A DNA stretch of 64,000 nt, taken from positions 77,860,263-77,924,262 of the forward strand of contig NC_054704.1 in NCBI RefSeq assembly GCF_016097555.1. The letters are read 5' to 3'. Source of the DNA: Gigantopelta aegis (lineage: Eukaryota > Mollusca > Gastropoda > Neomphalida > Peltospiridae). This document shows, piece after piece, positions 1 through 13,115 of this stretch. The notes under the pieces were generated by a model. It saw only the letters and a list, made by a program, of their open reading frames with translations. It made no database searches and was not told the DNA's origin. Position 1 is the stretch's first letter. Each line of letters opens with the position of its first letter. The position numbers were made by a program, and so were the translations under genes.

Positions 1-83
1 AAAACATTTCTTTCTTTTTTTCTTTCAAGCATATCACATAGTTTAATAGAGGTTTTAGTATGTGTTAAATTTATGTGACAGAT

Positions 84-234
84 TAGATGTATAGATTAAA
101 AGAGTCTAGGTAATAGCAAAGACATCAACACAGCATTATAAAAATGTACAGATGAAAAGAACCTAGGTAATAGTAGAGACATCAACACAACATTATAGAA
201 ATGTAGAGATGAAAATAGTCTAGGTAATAGCAGA
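84..234. repeat. short tandem repeat, about 57-bp unit
   Basis: About two and a half imperfect copies of a unit containing CTAGGTAATAG, seen near 106, 163 and 220. It lies in the TM9SF4 intron upstream of the first visible exon. The rest of 1-347 is AT-rich intron with nothing else recognisable. Confidence 0.7.
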
Positions 235-347
235 TATATTTGTTTTAGTTTACCTAGAACATACCATCACAATAGTATAGAATCATCTGATGAAATGAGT
301 AATTTTCAGTTTGGTCTGTATCAGAATGTTGTGTTTCCTCTTTTCAG

Positions 348-3300
348 ACTGCCACAGTGTATCCTGGTTTGATCTTTGGAATTACTTTTGTTCTCAATTT
401 CTTTGTGTGGGGAAAGCATTCTTCTGGTGCTGTAAGTTCCTTTTAGCTGTTTCTACTACTATTTGGTAGTGTCAGTAATAGAAATGTGGATGTTATCTTA
501 TCATTAATTACATATTTCACATTATGCAATAGTTGCAGTAGAACTCTGAGGAGCTTTTCTGACAGGGTTGGGGAGTCAACATCAACATTTTATATTTAGG
601 AGCATGTACATTAAGTGTGTGTTAATCAAACTTCAAACATGCATCCACTGTCTATTGTTAAGGTTGTAATAAAGTTTAATATAATATTTAAACTAGCAGA
701 CCTTCAGGGATCAAATTTTAATTTTTGTGGACATGGCAAATGTTACCTTCAGTTTAATAACACAAATTAGGGCATCAAGAAAAATTGGAGGGGTGCCAAA
801 GCAAACTTGTTCTTCATAAGAGGGATCGAAGGCAGCTTACTTTCTATCAAGTTTTCTCAGACAAAAATGATTTCATCCTGTGGGAAGGGTACGGTGGCAA
901 ACCAGTTATGACACCACATAATTTTCTTGCTTTCAACAACATCTGTTTTTGTTGCACAGTTCCAAGTAAGGAAAACAAGAACAGCACTTCCTGTTAGTGC
1001 TGTGATAAAGCGAACCATGGACCTTACAAATCTGGCATTAGTGGCTGTACTACACCTTTCTATATTAAATTACTTTTATTTTCAGGTGCCATTTACAACA
1101 ATGTTAGCATTACTGTGTATGTGGTTTGGAATTTCACTTCCACTCGTTTTTATTGGCTTCTACTTTGGATTCAGGAAACAGGTAGGGGAATATCTACATC
1201 CAGTAAAGTGATAACACAATGAAATTCTATTGACATATTGGGACAATTTGTAATTTGCTACTTTTGTATGTTTGTTGAAACTTATTCTTCATATCGTTCA
1301 TCAGATTCATTTATAAGTAGTATTTTTCAGTATTCATTGTCTAATATTTAAAGAATTTCCAATTGTAAAATATTTAAAGAATTTCCAATTTTAAAATATT
1401 TTAATTCATATAAATTTGTAATTTGCTACTTTTGTATGTTTGTTGTATGTTTTTTTTTTTTTTTTAAGTCATTCATCAAATTCATTTATAGGTAGTATTT
1501 TTTACTATCCATTGTCTAATATTTAAAGAATTTCCAATTGTAAAATATTTTAATTCATATAAATTTAACATGTACAATTTCATAAAATTATTTTGTTTGT
1601 CTCAAACCCATTCAGTCCCACCATTTTCTAGTATTCAGTCCCACTAATTTCTTGTTGAACATTTCAAAAAGTAAATCCTACAAGTTATATATGTTCTTCC
1701 TTTTAGCCTTATGAACATCCAGTCCGCACAAATCAGATTCCAAGACAAGTTCCAGAACAGACGTGGTACATGAATCCATTCTTGGGGTGAGTTAACATCC
1801 AAATGATGTTCACACATCAAATCCTGTCACATCACAAAAGTATAGATCCTGCATTAAAGTTTGTGATGTATATATTTTTAAATTCATATTATTATTAGTC
1901 CCCTACTGGTCCAACCAGAAGGGACTATATGTTTTGTCCTTCTGTCTGTCCGTCTGTCTGTCTATCCCACATATAGTTTTCAAGACTTTTTTTTTTCTTT
2001 CAAGATATTGAGCTGAAATATTGTGTATAGCTTTATCATGTACAGTTACAGATAACGTTCAACTTTTATGATGATTTACTGATATTTCACGGAGTTATCG
2101 CCCTTGAACTTAGGAGATACGAAAATTTGTTTGGGCCTGTACCGGTAGGGGACATGTACTGTTTTAGCAGTTCTCAGTATGCTTGTTTTATTTAATATTT
2201 GTGATATATAGATATTTTTCATTCATTATTTTTTAAGTTTAACAATTATATCATCAGAGTTAATTATTGTAATATTAGATTTATTTTACACCTTTTGGGT
2301 TGTGTCTCTTGGTAAAATTAAATAGAATTTGTGAATTTTGTTTTTAATTGTTTCAGAACAATAATGGCAGGAATACTTCCATTTGGTGCAATGTTCATTG
2401 AACTGTTTTTCATCTTTACCGTAAGTATTTTTTCTGAAATAATTTTGGAAAGCATACCAGTACTGATATATTTAATCATTCTTTTTTAAACTTATAATAA
2501 TGTTGTTAATTTTAATATATATTATAGTCAGCTAATTTTCAGGGAATAATGCTATTTAAATATCTAAGATTGTGTTTCTTGTAGACTGTTATTTGTTTTT
2601 GAGAGACTCTCATATATGTTAATAATTACACATTTTTAACTGTAATACAATTTACTTGATTTTGATGGTTGAGGTCACTTAACAACTGAATGTTATCCTT
2701 CAAAATGATGTCATTAGGGAAAATGGATAACATCGTAAAAGTGAACAATTTATTTATGAGTATTTCAAACTCCATTATTTGTTTGGAATTGATCATTGTT
2801 TTGTTGATGTATTACACTCCTAATTTTACTGTAAAGTTGCTTTGTTACCAAGACTCGAAAATGAATTTTGTGGAATGCGAAGCAGTGTGTGCTTCTCAAA
2901 TCTTAATCTGTAAGCAAATCCCAGAAAGTGAGAAGCAGTTCTACAAATCAGTTTCAGAATTAGACTTATATTCAGACTTCTTTCAACAGACTTGAGACAG
3001 AAAAAAAAACATGATTGATATTACTTCTGAAAATTAGGAATTCTAGATGTATCAGGAATACTGTCAAAAATTGAGTGGAAAATTAAAGCTGTTTGTAAAA
3101 TTGATTACTAGAAAGCAAATTGTGCATTTGAAGCGGTATTTTAGTGCCTGCTCCCTATCAATTTTGAGTCTTGGTTATGTGATTGATTTAATATAATTTA
3201 TATACGCATCGATACATCACTGTTTGGGAGAATCAATTCTATTACCTGTTTGTTAGTTACACACTGTGTTTTGTATATTACAGGCTATCTGGGAGAACCA

Positions 3301-5199
3301 ATTCTATTACCTGTTTGGATTCCTCTTTCTCGTGTTCATCATTCTTGTTGTGTCCGTGTCACAGATAGCTATTGTTATGGTCTACTTTCAACTATGTGGA
3401 GAGGTGAGTCATTTTAAAATGTTTACTACCTTTCATTATGACCAGCCTTCGTGATGACAACAGGTTTCCTCTCTTAACCAAATGACAAAAGAACTATATG
3501 TTAGGTGCCAAATGACCCTAGTTTAAATGTGCAGATGTGTTATTAAAGAATTTTTTTTTTTCTGGTGTTACAAATCTTGTACCAAATAATTTATGAAAAT
3601 TCTCATGTGGTCATAACTTGTTTTTTCTTAATGTTTTCTTTTCTTATTAACATTAAAAACTACCTCACTGAGGTACACTTGTCTTCCTTAAAATAATTTC
3701 GATAATGTTTACAAGCACCAGGTTGTGGTAATAAATTTAATATTACACAAAGGCTATTGTTATAGATTACTTTATTTTCTTGAAAAAAAACCCAACATGT
3801 TACTAAGGCTTTGACAAGTGAACCATTTGTCTGACTATAAAGATGTTTTAACACAATAATGAGTGAAACGCTGATATCTGTTTCAGGATTACCACTGGTG
3901 GTGGAGATCTTTCATGGTGTCTGGAGGGTCAGCTCTTTACATCTTCGCGTATTCTATATTCTACTTCATTACAAAGGTGAGTGACAACTTCAAGCAACTG
4001 TTACATTATCCCCGTCAGTGGGCCCATTGGGCTATTTCTCACTCCAGCCAGTACACCACAACTGGTACATCAAAGGCCATGGTATGTGATATCCTGTCTA
4101 TGTGATGGTGCATATAAAAGATCCCTTGCTGCTAATCAAAAAGAGTAGGCCATGAAGTGGCGACAGCGGGTTTCTTCACTCACTATCTGTGTGGTCCTTA
4201 ACTATATGTTCAACGCCATGTAACTGTAAATAAAATGTGTTGTGTCGTTAAATAAACTATTTTCTTCCTTCCTTCCGTTACATTATATTAATTAAACAAT
4301 TACTTTGTTCTATTTTGTCAAACAACAATTTCATCACTATATGTAGACGTACGACAAGTTAACATAAGAAATCTAAACCTTCCTATTCAATGATAGAAAT
4401 AAGCAGAATGTTTGACTAGTTCACCGGACAAATACTTCTAGGAATCTACTTGTCCAAATAAATGATTTGTTTTATTCAAGTACCAGGATGATATTTTTGA
4501 TTGCTCAAAGTAAAACACCACTGAAAATTTCTATTTATCCACTGGACAACCACCAAGGCACATTTTGCTTGTCCTAATAGATTTTCACTTGTCGGGACAG
4601 TCGGACAAGTGCTTATTTCAAACACTGCTATTAAGTAAAACAGTCATAGGATTTCAAATTTTATGGAAAACCCATTTTTGGTTCCGTTCTTTGTGTTCAT
4701 GGGAACTCATCAGAAACTGATTTTTAAAAATAATTATATATGTATATATTATTTTCGTATAGTCGTACTCGATATAATCATGGGAAACTAAATTTTGGTT
4801 CCGTTATTTTACCAACATTCTACCAAAACTGTACTAGAAACAATGATTTTTCGTTTCCATGAAATCTGAAGGCCTTTAAAAGAAGTAAAAAAAAATGTTT
4901 AAATGCTATAAAGTAAAATAAGTAAAATTATAGTATTTTTATTTATTTATTTATTTGTATTCTTGAATAATATTTTGCTATTGACTTCACATTTAAAAAG
5001 ATATCTTTAATGAATGTTATACCAGTTTTTTGTGTATTCTCTCTTGTAGCTTGAGATCACCGAGTTCATCCCATCTCTACTGTATCTTGGCTACACGATG
5101 CTCATTGTGATCACCTTCTGGATTCTCACGGGAACAATCGGCTTTTACGCTGCTTACTGGTTCATCAGGAAAATTTACGGTGCTGTCAAGATCGATTGA
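348..5199 (+). CDS. TM9SF4: TM9SF4-type nonaspanin, C-terminal seven exons
   Basis: Partial gene entering from the left edge. Coding exons are 348-431, 1086-1181, 1707-1786, 2357-2420, 3284-3403, 3887-3976 and 5050-5199. All have AG/GT borders and matching phases, and the last ends at TGA 5197-5199. They give 227 residues, about the last third of a ~640-residue family member. Several hydrophobic spans match the family's multi-pass C-terminal half. Diagnostic stretches are [58 protein letters not shown] and the closing [10 protein letters not shown]. The FIPSLLY and KID ending favours TM9SF4 over TM9SF2 or TM9SF3. Known role: an endosomal/Golgi multispanning protein implicated in sorting of membrane proteins, with C-terminal Golgi-retention signals. 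The N-terminal lumenal domain lies outside the window. No frame damage is seen, and a SINE and a MITE sit harmlessly in introns. Confidence 0.95.
1246..1565. repeat. intronic tandem duplication of about 165 bp
   Basis: Two diverged copies, starting near 1246 and 1414, share TTTGTAATTTGCTACTTTTG and AATTTCCAATTGTAAAATAT. A poly-T run is added in the second copy. The repeat lies in the intron after the exon ending at 1181. Confidence 0.7.
1897..2154 (+). mobile_element. MITE-like element with AGTCCCCTAC termini
   Basis: The element opens with AGTCCCCTACTGGT and closes with ACCGGTAGGGGACA, so its ends are inverted repeats. Inside is a GTCTGTCC-rich tract. A second, longer copy lies inverted at 17847-18617, so this is a dispersed family. 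No coding capacity is visible. It lies in a TM9SF4 intron. Confidence 0.65.
4010..4276 (+). mobile_element. tRNA-derived SINE (type 1), 5' truncated
   Basis: The body carries the GATCCCTTGCTGCTAAT segment common to this window's SINEs and a tail ending GTCGTTAAATAAA then CTTCC repeats. Exact 10-bp direct repeats GTTACATTAT flank it at 4000-4009 and 4277-4286, as expected for target-primed insertion. It sits in a TM9SF4 intron. Confidence 0.9.
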
Positions 5200-7479
5200 T
5201 CATAGCATTTTAAATAAATATCTAGCATAGCATATTAAAAAACAAAAAAGGAATGAAAGACGTATAAACTAGGTGTTTTCCTTTTATCCACACTGTGAGG
5301 TTGCTTCAGACCTTTGTTTCTTGGCAAATGTATTTAGTCGTCGGTCTCATCTCTTTGCAATTCTAGACTTGTGAGTGAACTTTACACATGTTCAGTGCAG
5401 GAATGTGTTTCATTACAGTACCTGTCTTAAGATTACATATATATATTAGTTTAAAAAAAAATGTTTTTAAATCTACCCCCATAACTATTTATTTCCTTTC
5501 TATATATTTTTTGGTATGCCAAATGTTTGCACAGAAATTGTTTATTTGTCATTTGGTTAGGCACACAATTGTGAATACTTTGTCAGCAAAAGATTTTTAT
5601 GTATTATATACATATAAAAATATATTGATTGATCAGAAATGGATTTACAAGCTAAAGGATTAAGATCATGTCATTCTCCTGATTAGTGATGTTTTATTTA
5701 AGGCTCTTAAAATGTTGGCAGAGTTTTTTTCCTGTGATAAAAGTTGAAAGGTGTTCAGGTGGTTATGGCAGTAGATTTCACATGTATATCGGAGTAATGG
5801 ATCGACAATACAGACCTTTCAATTATGTGATTAATGGTGACTGGAGTCACTGGCTTGTACAAATGTCAAGGTCGTAATATGACAAGTTTGTCGTCACACT
5901 AACACCACAGCATTTGTTTGAAAGTTAGTTTGTTTTGTTTAACGACACCACTAGAGCACAATGATATATTAATCATCGGCTATTGGATGTCATTTGTTTA
6001 AAAGAGACAACAAAAAAGGGATTGTTCCACTAATTTTATTAATTTAAATTTAAATTATAAAACAACAACATAAAATTGTCTATGCTAGAAGTAATGATTT
6101 TTCTTATGTTACATGTGTACTAGAATGCTTTGTATGTATGGTTTGTGTATCAGTGGATTAATAACCACAAAAATGCCAGAATGAAACCGATCACTTACAT
6201 GACATGTGTATATAGCAAGGCTTTGACAGTTGAAGGATTAGGAAAACCCATGTTGTTAACTCATTCTTCTCTCCACTTGCACATTTGATTTGGTGCACCA
6301 AATGAGTGCTCAGTTTCTTGGTCCACACTTGTACAACAAAGTTGAAATCGGAGCACGATATTTCACATGAACTGTTCAGTTGCATATCGGTTACGCAGCT
6401 CTTAAGTAATTTTGAGATGATTAATTAGGTTGTGCAAATATAGTTATGTAAATATCATGTGAACTGATTTCCATTAACGTACAATTTGAAAATATTGTCT
6501 GCTTTGAAGTATAATAAAGATGGAGGGGGATAAACCCATAGTTTTGCTGATATATAAACAAGAATTTGCTACAAACATGGGTCGTGTTAGTTACATGTGA
6601 GGGTTTATTGATTGTGGTTTCACTAGGGTTGTAGGATTAGGTACGGAGTGCTTTTTTTTTCTTTTCTTTTTTTAAAATATAGTACAGTGTGCTTGATTTG
6701 AGTTTTAAGGTTGTATAATTTCTTGGAAAATGTTAACTTATTTGCCGATAATGTCTATCACAGGATAAGGGTATGCAGATATTTCAGAAGCTAAACCATT
6801 GTACATGTATATAGATCTGCTGCTCAGGTGAAACGAAGGTTACCAATCAATATTCCATGAAGCTGTGTTTTTATTTAAACAACTTGTCGGTGTATATTAT
6901 GTGTACATTATATTGTGTGTGGCATTTTCATTTCTTTGTCTGTTCATTATCCGGAGTTTTTCCAACACAGTTCCATACACACACATTAATTAAAGCTGCA
7001 GTCTCAAATATATTATTATTAATTAACCACATCCATGTCATTTTTCTTACTGTTACAGATCATTCTTCAGTCATTTAAATGCATCAATTTGTTTTACCTT
7101 TCTCTTAATGCTAAAAATACAGGACACCATTTCCACTGTTAAATGAATTTTTTAAAAACCCCAGCAAAAGACTTGTCTTGTCATATCAAGACCAATATCA
7201 GTACATGTTGATGGCAGAAACAAGTTTATTAAAACTGTATATATGTTTGTATTTTGCATTAGTAAACAGTGAGGTGGGAATGCAGCTTTAATTGTCATCA
7301 GTTTCACCCACCACGTAAAGTGACTACAGGTCTCTGAGAACTTAAAAAGTTTGCAAAAACCATTTATGGGTGACGCCAGAAATATTACATTTTGTGTAAC
7401 TTGTAACACCATTTATATATGCTGTCCTACATTTTATGTGTGAAATAAAAATGGGTTATGCAGAACTTATTTAATCCCA
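5200..7479. other. TM9SF4 3' flank / probable 3' UTR and intergenic DNA
   Basis: No gene is seen. An AATAAA at 5213-5218 is only 14 bases after the stop. Further candidates lie farther on, so the transcript end cannot be fixed from sequence alone. A small SINE tail lies at 5925-6003. Confidence 0.5.
5925..6003 (-). mobile_element. SINE (type 2) 3' fragment
   Basis: GTTTAACGACACCACTAGAG followed by an ATCGGCTATTGGATGTC-like segment matches the tail end of the type 2 SINEs at 20403-20703 and 53155-53431, in the same orientation. Confidence 0.75.
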
Positions 7480-7690
7480 TTCGTGCTAAGAAGCCCATAA
7501 GGCTGTAACCAGAGATCACCACTGCTGCCTGTCTTTTGCCAGCTTCTCCAGCAGCCCCCAGCCCAAACTGTCCTCTCGAATTTCCTTCTCTACTGTCCTC
7601 CTCCATGTTTCTTTCTGTCTTCCTCGTTTCCTTTTTCCAGGAGGGGTCCATCGGAGTGCTATTCTTGGTAGAACGGGACCAAATGAAAAG
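7480..7690 (-). mobile_element. LINE ORF2 C-terminal fragment
   Basis: Reading leftward, the frame gives ALRWTPPGKRKRGRQKETWR and then EKLAKDRQQW. This arrangement is typical of the region after the reverse transcriptase in RTE/jockey-like LINEs. Only the extreme 3' part survives and no complete domain is present. The clade is a guess. Confidence 0.75.
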
Positions 7691-8175
7691 TTCAGTTTTA
7701 AGGGGTTATCCAGTTCAAAGAGGTCATGTTCTGTACTGATATTTAAAAAGGGACTGAAAAATATCAGGCCGAATTTATGAAGCCTGTTTTTTCTTAAACG
7801 CAAGTGTTTAATTGTTGTAAATGTATGTAGTTACATGCATATAAGACGTAAACAGGCTTTGTAACTTTGACCCAACCGGTTTTGAGAAAATTCCAATTTA
7901 TAGAGGGTCCAGTTTTGAGGGGTTATATTATATTCTCACACTTTTCAGAAGCCTCCACTGTATGTTAAAGTTTTCATATTTGCCATTCAGTGATCATTAG
8001 TGAATCCACTATAGTTAGTGTTTTCAACTATGCTTTCCTCTTGTGTATATTGCAGTTGTATGCAGATTTGGTAATATCTTGTAATTTTATTTTTAAATGT
8101 TCCCATGTTACTGTATATTGTTCACCATCAATATTATTTGTGGCTTTTAGGAGGGGGGGACCTGTTGACACCATT

Positions 8176-8208
8176 CTGTGTGTGTGTGTGTGTGTGTGTG
8201 TGGGGGGG
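8176..8208. repeat. (TG)n microsatellite with G run
   Basis: About 13 TG dinucleotides run into seven G residues. Confidence 0.95.
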
Positions 8209-9932
8209 TGTATGGTGTATGTGTGTTTCTTTCTTTCTTTTTGTGTGCATGTGTGCTTATCCAATGCTGTAATTATAACAATACTGTAAATATACTTAAT
8301 AACATTAACAAGTCATGGTGTATTGTTGAAATAAAACAACATGCCAAATTGTGAACTGTGGTGTTGTGGTTTTTTCTTTCTCTCTGTTCATGTTTTGAAA
8401 GTTTCTATAGTATAATTGATTCAACAGCATTGTGGAAATAAATGTTCTCTAATATATTTATCTAATTAATTTGACAACTTTTCAATTTATGAATTATGGA
8501 AATAGTGTGATTATTGAAGTAATTCCAGAGACTGAATATGAAGGTGCCCTGATTAAGCAGGAGTCTCCTTTAAGAGTTGGACACTAGAACAAGGTTATAT
8601 GCTATTTCTGTGATGTTTGATACATGTTGGCAATGGACTATATCATATCAGGGCTCAAAATAGCAGCCTGCAACAAGCAAAAGGCAGTCCATTTTTCAGA
8701 CCCTAGCAGATGAAATAAAAATTCACCTGCTGAAGCTACCAAAACATTGCATGTCATTTTTTAAGAGACGGATGATTATCTTGAAATCAATGATTTCTAA
8801 AATAATTGCTCGTGCCCGGTTAGGATACAGCTTTAGTGAGGTATTGTGTAGAGGTAGTGAGGTCACCTCCTTCACTCAAGTGTACATACATTTTTCAAAT
8901 GCCCCTCTCCACCACCTCTACTATACATATGCATTGTTAATATGCCCCACTCCCACCCCACCATCGTAATAAAAAGAGTCGGTATACTGACCTCTAAAGA
9001 CCATCTTTACCACTATACATCCATTGTATGGCACTGTACACACAGTCTGCAGACACCGCCTTCTCTCACCCCATCAGGGTTTTTGAAAGGTAAAAGTACG
9101 TACCCTAAAATTCTTGGAAATTAATATATACATTTAAACATTTTTTTTAGATACATTATAGTAAGAGAACTGCTGTTTAAAATTTGGCAAAGTATTATAA
9201 ATGCAGTGTCCAGTTTCAAAATATTTTAGATCCTTAACCACCTAGTAGGGGCACTTTGATCTGTTTTGTTTTTATTATGTGTCATTCAGTTATTTTCTGG
9301 TAGAAAGCCTGCCTATGTACTTTGTGAATGGTCCCATATATTGTCTAACACATGATTTATGTTAACAGATGAAACAGTTTTCAGATGAACAATTGGCTTC
9401 AGAAACTTGGTTCTTGTTAACAATATTTTATTTTTATACATTGTTGGCAAATTTTATTTTATACATTTGTTGGCAAATGAAATTTTATTTTAAGTTTTTC
9501 ATTTGAAGTTATTATAAATTTTTCATTTCAAGTTATTACAGACACCATATACTCTGTGGGTTGTATATTGCAGGTAGTAGTGAACATGGACTCTTGTGTT
9601 TTTGTTTTAAACTATAGTCACAATCATCTTTTACAAAACTGATACTATTGTATGACATGTGTACTTTGTTAGATGTGTGCTGTCAATATTTTCTTGTTGA
9701 ATTTTTGTTTATTTTGATGTTAGTAGACACCAAGTAGATTTTAAAAATGTAATGAGGTTTTTCTCTCCACTTTATGAATTTTGAAGCCTACCCAGTATAT
9801 ATCATAGGTATTAGTTAATAAATGATTAGTGAGTTTGGCATTCCATAGCCTAGGACTAAAAATTTAGAAATCCGCACTTTTCTATGTTGATCAATAGAGA
9901 AATGAATATGGTTGTTTATACCGATATTCATA
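8209..9932. other. intergenic DNA without recognisable gene
   Basis: AT-rich, with stops in all frames. An AATAAA at 8330-8335 is one possible distal polyadenylation signal for TM9SF4. A degraded dispersed repeat begins near 8648 (CAGGGCTCAAAATAGC). Confidence 0.5.
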
Positions 9933-11481
9933 TACTAGGTGGCAATAAAAACGCAATCTCGGAAATGATCATGGTTTATTTTATTATGCGAGATCCCACA
10001 AAAATTAAACTGATACCACCAGTGAGACCAACCACTGGCCCATCTGACTGGCACTGTCAGCCGCCAACTGAATCACACATAACGTCTCTGGCGATGTCAA
10101 CGTCATGGGGGTCAGTATTTCGTGTGACCTCCATGTGCTGCGATGCACGCCTGCAGCCTCCTAGGCATGGACATGCACAGGCGCCTCACCACACGTCGTG
10201 GGATGGCTGCCCAGTGATGCTGCAATGCCTGCTGCAGCTCAGCGAAGTTCTGTGGTGGATTGGGTTGGTTTTGAACACGACGTCCCAGCTCGTCCCACAT
10301 GTGCTCTATTGGGTTGCAGTCCGGGGAAACTGCTGGCCAGTCCAACACAGTGACATGGTGGGCACGAAGAAACGCCTGTGTCACGTTCTGTGGTGCAGTG
10401 GGCGGCCGACACGTTGTCCTTGCTGGAAGACGAGCCTATTGTTTGTCCGCCATGGCCGTCCTCATCAAGTGGGAGAAACGACCGGCCGCAGGATGTTGTC
10501 GACGTAGTGTTGCGCATTAAGGTTTCCCCTGTACATCAATGGGAGTTCGGACCAGAATGTTGTCGTAGTGTTGCGCATTGATGGCGCCCCAAACCATGAC
10601 TGATGGCGCCCCAAACCATGCCCCCGCCCCCGTAGCGGTCCCTCTCCAGAACACAGGCCTGCACGACACGTTCTCCACGACGGCGGTAAATGCAACGACG
10701 TCGGTCCGTGACACTCACGTTAAATCTCAATTCATCCGAGAAGATGACATCTCGCCATCTCCTGGGTCGCAAATGCCCACCATTCCTGGCCCATAAGAGT
10801 CTTGCTTGACGATGTCTGTGCAGGAGGATAAGGCCACGGTAGGGTCGGTGGCAATGCAGTCGTGCTGCGGCAAGACGTCTCCGGACAGTTTGGGTGCTGA
10901 AGAGTCGTCCCCTGGTTCCCACTTCAGTCCTGGCAGTGCTTGCGGCTGTCAAAAACCGATTGCGCAGGTGCCGCAACCGTATGTTCCGGTCCTGTCTATT
11001 GGTCGTTACGCGTGGTGTGCCCGAACGACGGCAGTCATTGACGGTCCCTGTCGTCTGATATCGGTTGAGGAGCCGATTAATGGTTGACGGGTGCACGTGG
11101 AACCGTTGTGCTACCCGCAATTGCGAGTTTCCGGCATTCAACAAGCCAATGGCTTGATTCCGATCGGCGTTGTTTAACCGAGGCATCGTGTAGGAGTGAT
11201 ATACTCATTGCCACCCGCGTGTTCTGAGTGTGCCCGGGTATCAGGAAATGCACGTGCAAAGTGTTATTTCGCCAAGTGGTTGCGTGTGCGCGATTTACCG
11301 GATAATGCGTTTTTAGCGTTGTTCCCCTTATGTTGGGAACAGGCCTGAAGTCGACCTTTACATGCTGCTGAAATAATGTATACCACTGTACCATGTACAT
11401 TGACGAATAGCGTCAACGAAGTCCAACCGGAACGTATATTATTTTGACAAAAGGAAATTGCATTATTAATGCCGGCTAGTA
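9933..11481 (-). mobile_element. Tc1/mariner-type transposon, nearly full length
   Basis: Terminal inverted repeats are visible. The left end is TACTAGGTGGCAATAAAAAC and the right end, reversed, is TACTAGCCGGCATTAATAAT; the similarity extends about 30 bp inward. Both ends abut TA (9931-9932 and 11482-11483), the duplication used by Tc1/mariner elements. The 1,549-bp body is clearly more GC-rich than its surroundings and carries one transposase region on the minus strand. It lies between TM9SF4 and ELP3. Confidence 0.88.
10112..11186 (-). pseudogene. Tc1-like transposase, frameshifted
   Basis: The start codon at 11186 begins MPRLNNADRNQAIGLLNAG, followed by paired helix-turn-helix segments (VAQRFHVHPSTINRLLNRYQ) and the basic linker typical of Tc1 transposases. 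FSDELRF supplies the first catalytic aspartate context and SPDCNPIEHMWDELGRRV the second aspartate and the final glutamate of the DDE triad. The frame does not run through: near 10510-10640 short stretches are duplicated in tandem (a GGCGCCCCAAACCATG unit twice, and a GTAGTGTTGCGCATT unit twice), and the sequence moves between frames there. Full length would be about 350 residues, normal for the family. The copy is therefore inactive as it stands. Confidence 0.88.
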
Positions 11482-11483
11482 TA

Positions 11484-12689
11484 GGTTAGTTAACAATTTT
11501 ATTAAATACCGTAATTTTTTTAGTTGTCTCCATTATCATGTTGCTGCCATCATAAAATCCAATTAACACTTTTAAACATCAAATGTGGTCAACAATTGGA
11601 CCATATTTGCAGATTGTGCTTTTGTTATTGTACATGTGTATGTAGCCAAAACTTGCATTATTAGATCCTGCTTTAGTTTGCAAATTCTGATTGCACAAAC
11701 ACAAATAAGTAGGTTGGAATGTAGGTTTCTGTCGGTCTACAATTGAAGCAAGTTGACGTAAAACGTTGGAAGAAATTATTCAACACGGTCTTCCAGTGTT
11801 TCCAATATTATCATTACCATTCCTCAACCATTGAATTTTATGAAAATACTTACAATTTGCAAGTGATATTTGGTCTGTCTGGGTAAAACGGTCCTTTAAC
11901 ATAGCAGTTGTTCTTCACGTGAATACTGTATTTTTTTATAGCCAGAAAGTTTTACACTGAACATGTGATACACTAGTATATTGTCCAGCGGCACGTTCCA
12001 CAAAACGATATTAGTACTAAGACCACATAAAGTTGTTATGCATTTAAGTTTATCTTAGTGCTAAGATAGCTTTGTGGGACAGGGCCCAGGTGAATATAAT
12101 TTGGGAAGAATGTTGCATGATGAAAGAATGGTTCTTGTGTGTGAACTGGATATATTGGGAGTTAGAATATGATGGGTAAGGTAGCTGGGACTGGCAACAT
12201 GAAGTTTGGGTTACATGTTCTGGGAAAGTGCTACCAATTCTGTGTGTTACATTAGTAACGACTGGTTGAGATAATAATTAATAATAATCTGGTGGTTGAT
12301 ATACTTGCTGGAATGTACTGAATGAAGGACTGAGAAACTGTCTGGAATCAGATAAGTATTCTCAACATAATTCATGATGGGCCAGTACATATTTTTCAGC
12401 AATTTTTCTGAAATTACTGATTCTTCTGTTGTGATGTGTCGATTTTGTGGCAGGATCTGAAAGTATCGTTACAAACCAACGTGTCAGGAATCCTAGCCAA
12501 TGGCACATTTAAGAAGTTTTCATAAATGCATGAACAACCCATCATTATGTTTATCATAGGTCAGATTTTACTGAAACTGTGTTTAGACTTCATTTGTGAT
12601 TAAAACTTGCCAAACTAATACGACACCAGCAAAGAATATCAAAAGGTCGACTGGCCCTAAATTTAATTAATTTTGATGAGTATAAATAG
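11484..12689. other. intergenic DNA, one small inverted repeat
   Basis: No gene is seen. At about 11990-12090 a short non-coding repeat has facing ends (CCACAAAACGATATTAG versus CTAAGATAGCTTTGTGGG), probably a small MITE. A related half-copy lies near 18742-18782. Confidence 0.5.
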
Positions 12690-13115
12690 TTGATGAACTG
12701 GTCAGAATGTGATAAGTAAAGTGTTTATAAACTGGTGGAAATGTGAGTGAATGTTTGATGAATGGTTGGATTTTAAAGAGTGAAGAGTCAAATTGGTTGG
12801 ATTGTGAGAAATGAATAGAGCTGGAATGTGATGAGTGAATGGTTGGTGAATGTGAACACTGACCAGAATTTGGTGTTAACATTTAGTGAAGTAATTTAAA
12901 TGTGATGAGTGAAAGGTTGGTGGACTAACTGGAACGTGATGAGTGAAAGGTTGGTGGACTAACTGGAACGTAATGAGTGAACGGTTGGTGGACTGGCTGG
13001 AATGTAATGAGTGAACGGTTGGTGGACTGGCTGGAATGTGATGAGTAAAAGGTTGGCAGACTGGCAGGAATGTGATGAGTGAAAGGTTGGTGGACTGGAT
13101 TTCAGGAGTCTTTTG
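12690..13115. repeat. minisatellite, about 35-38-bp unit
   Basis: Repeated GTGATGAGTGAAAGGTTGG / TGGACTGGCTGGAATG blocks. Copies are most regular from 12900 to 13100 and decay toward 12690. Confidence 0.85.

Noticed and set aside
2690-2995. A 101-codon open frame in a TM9SF4 intron
   Set aside because: No family resemblance, AT-driven composition, and flanked by confirmed exons in the same direction.
4380-4640. Segment with repeated GGACAA/ACTTGTC words
   Set aside because: Looks like an old dispersed repeat, but I see no defined ends or second clear copy in the window.
7536-7739. Plus-strand open frame rich in Ser, Pro and Phe
   Set aside because: It is opposite the LINE ORF2 terminus, which is the meaningful strand.
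9884-10507. A 207-codon plus-strand open frame
   Set aside because: It is antisense to the Tc1-like transposase, whose minus-strand frames carry the recognisable motifs.
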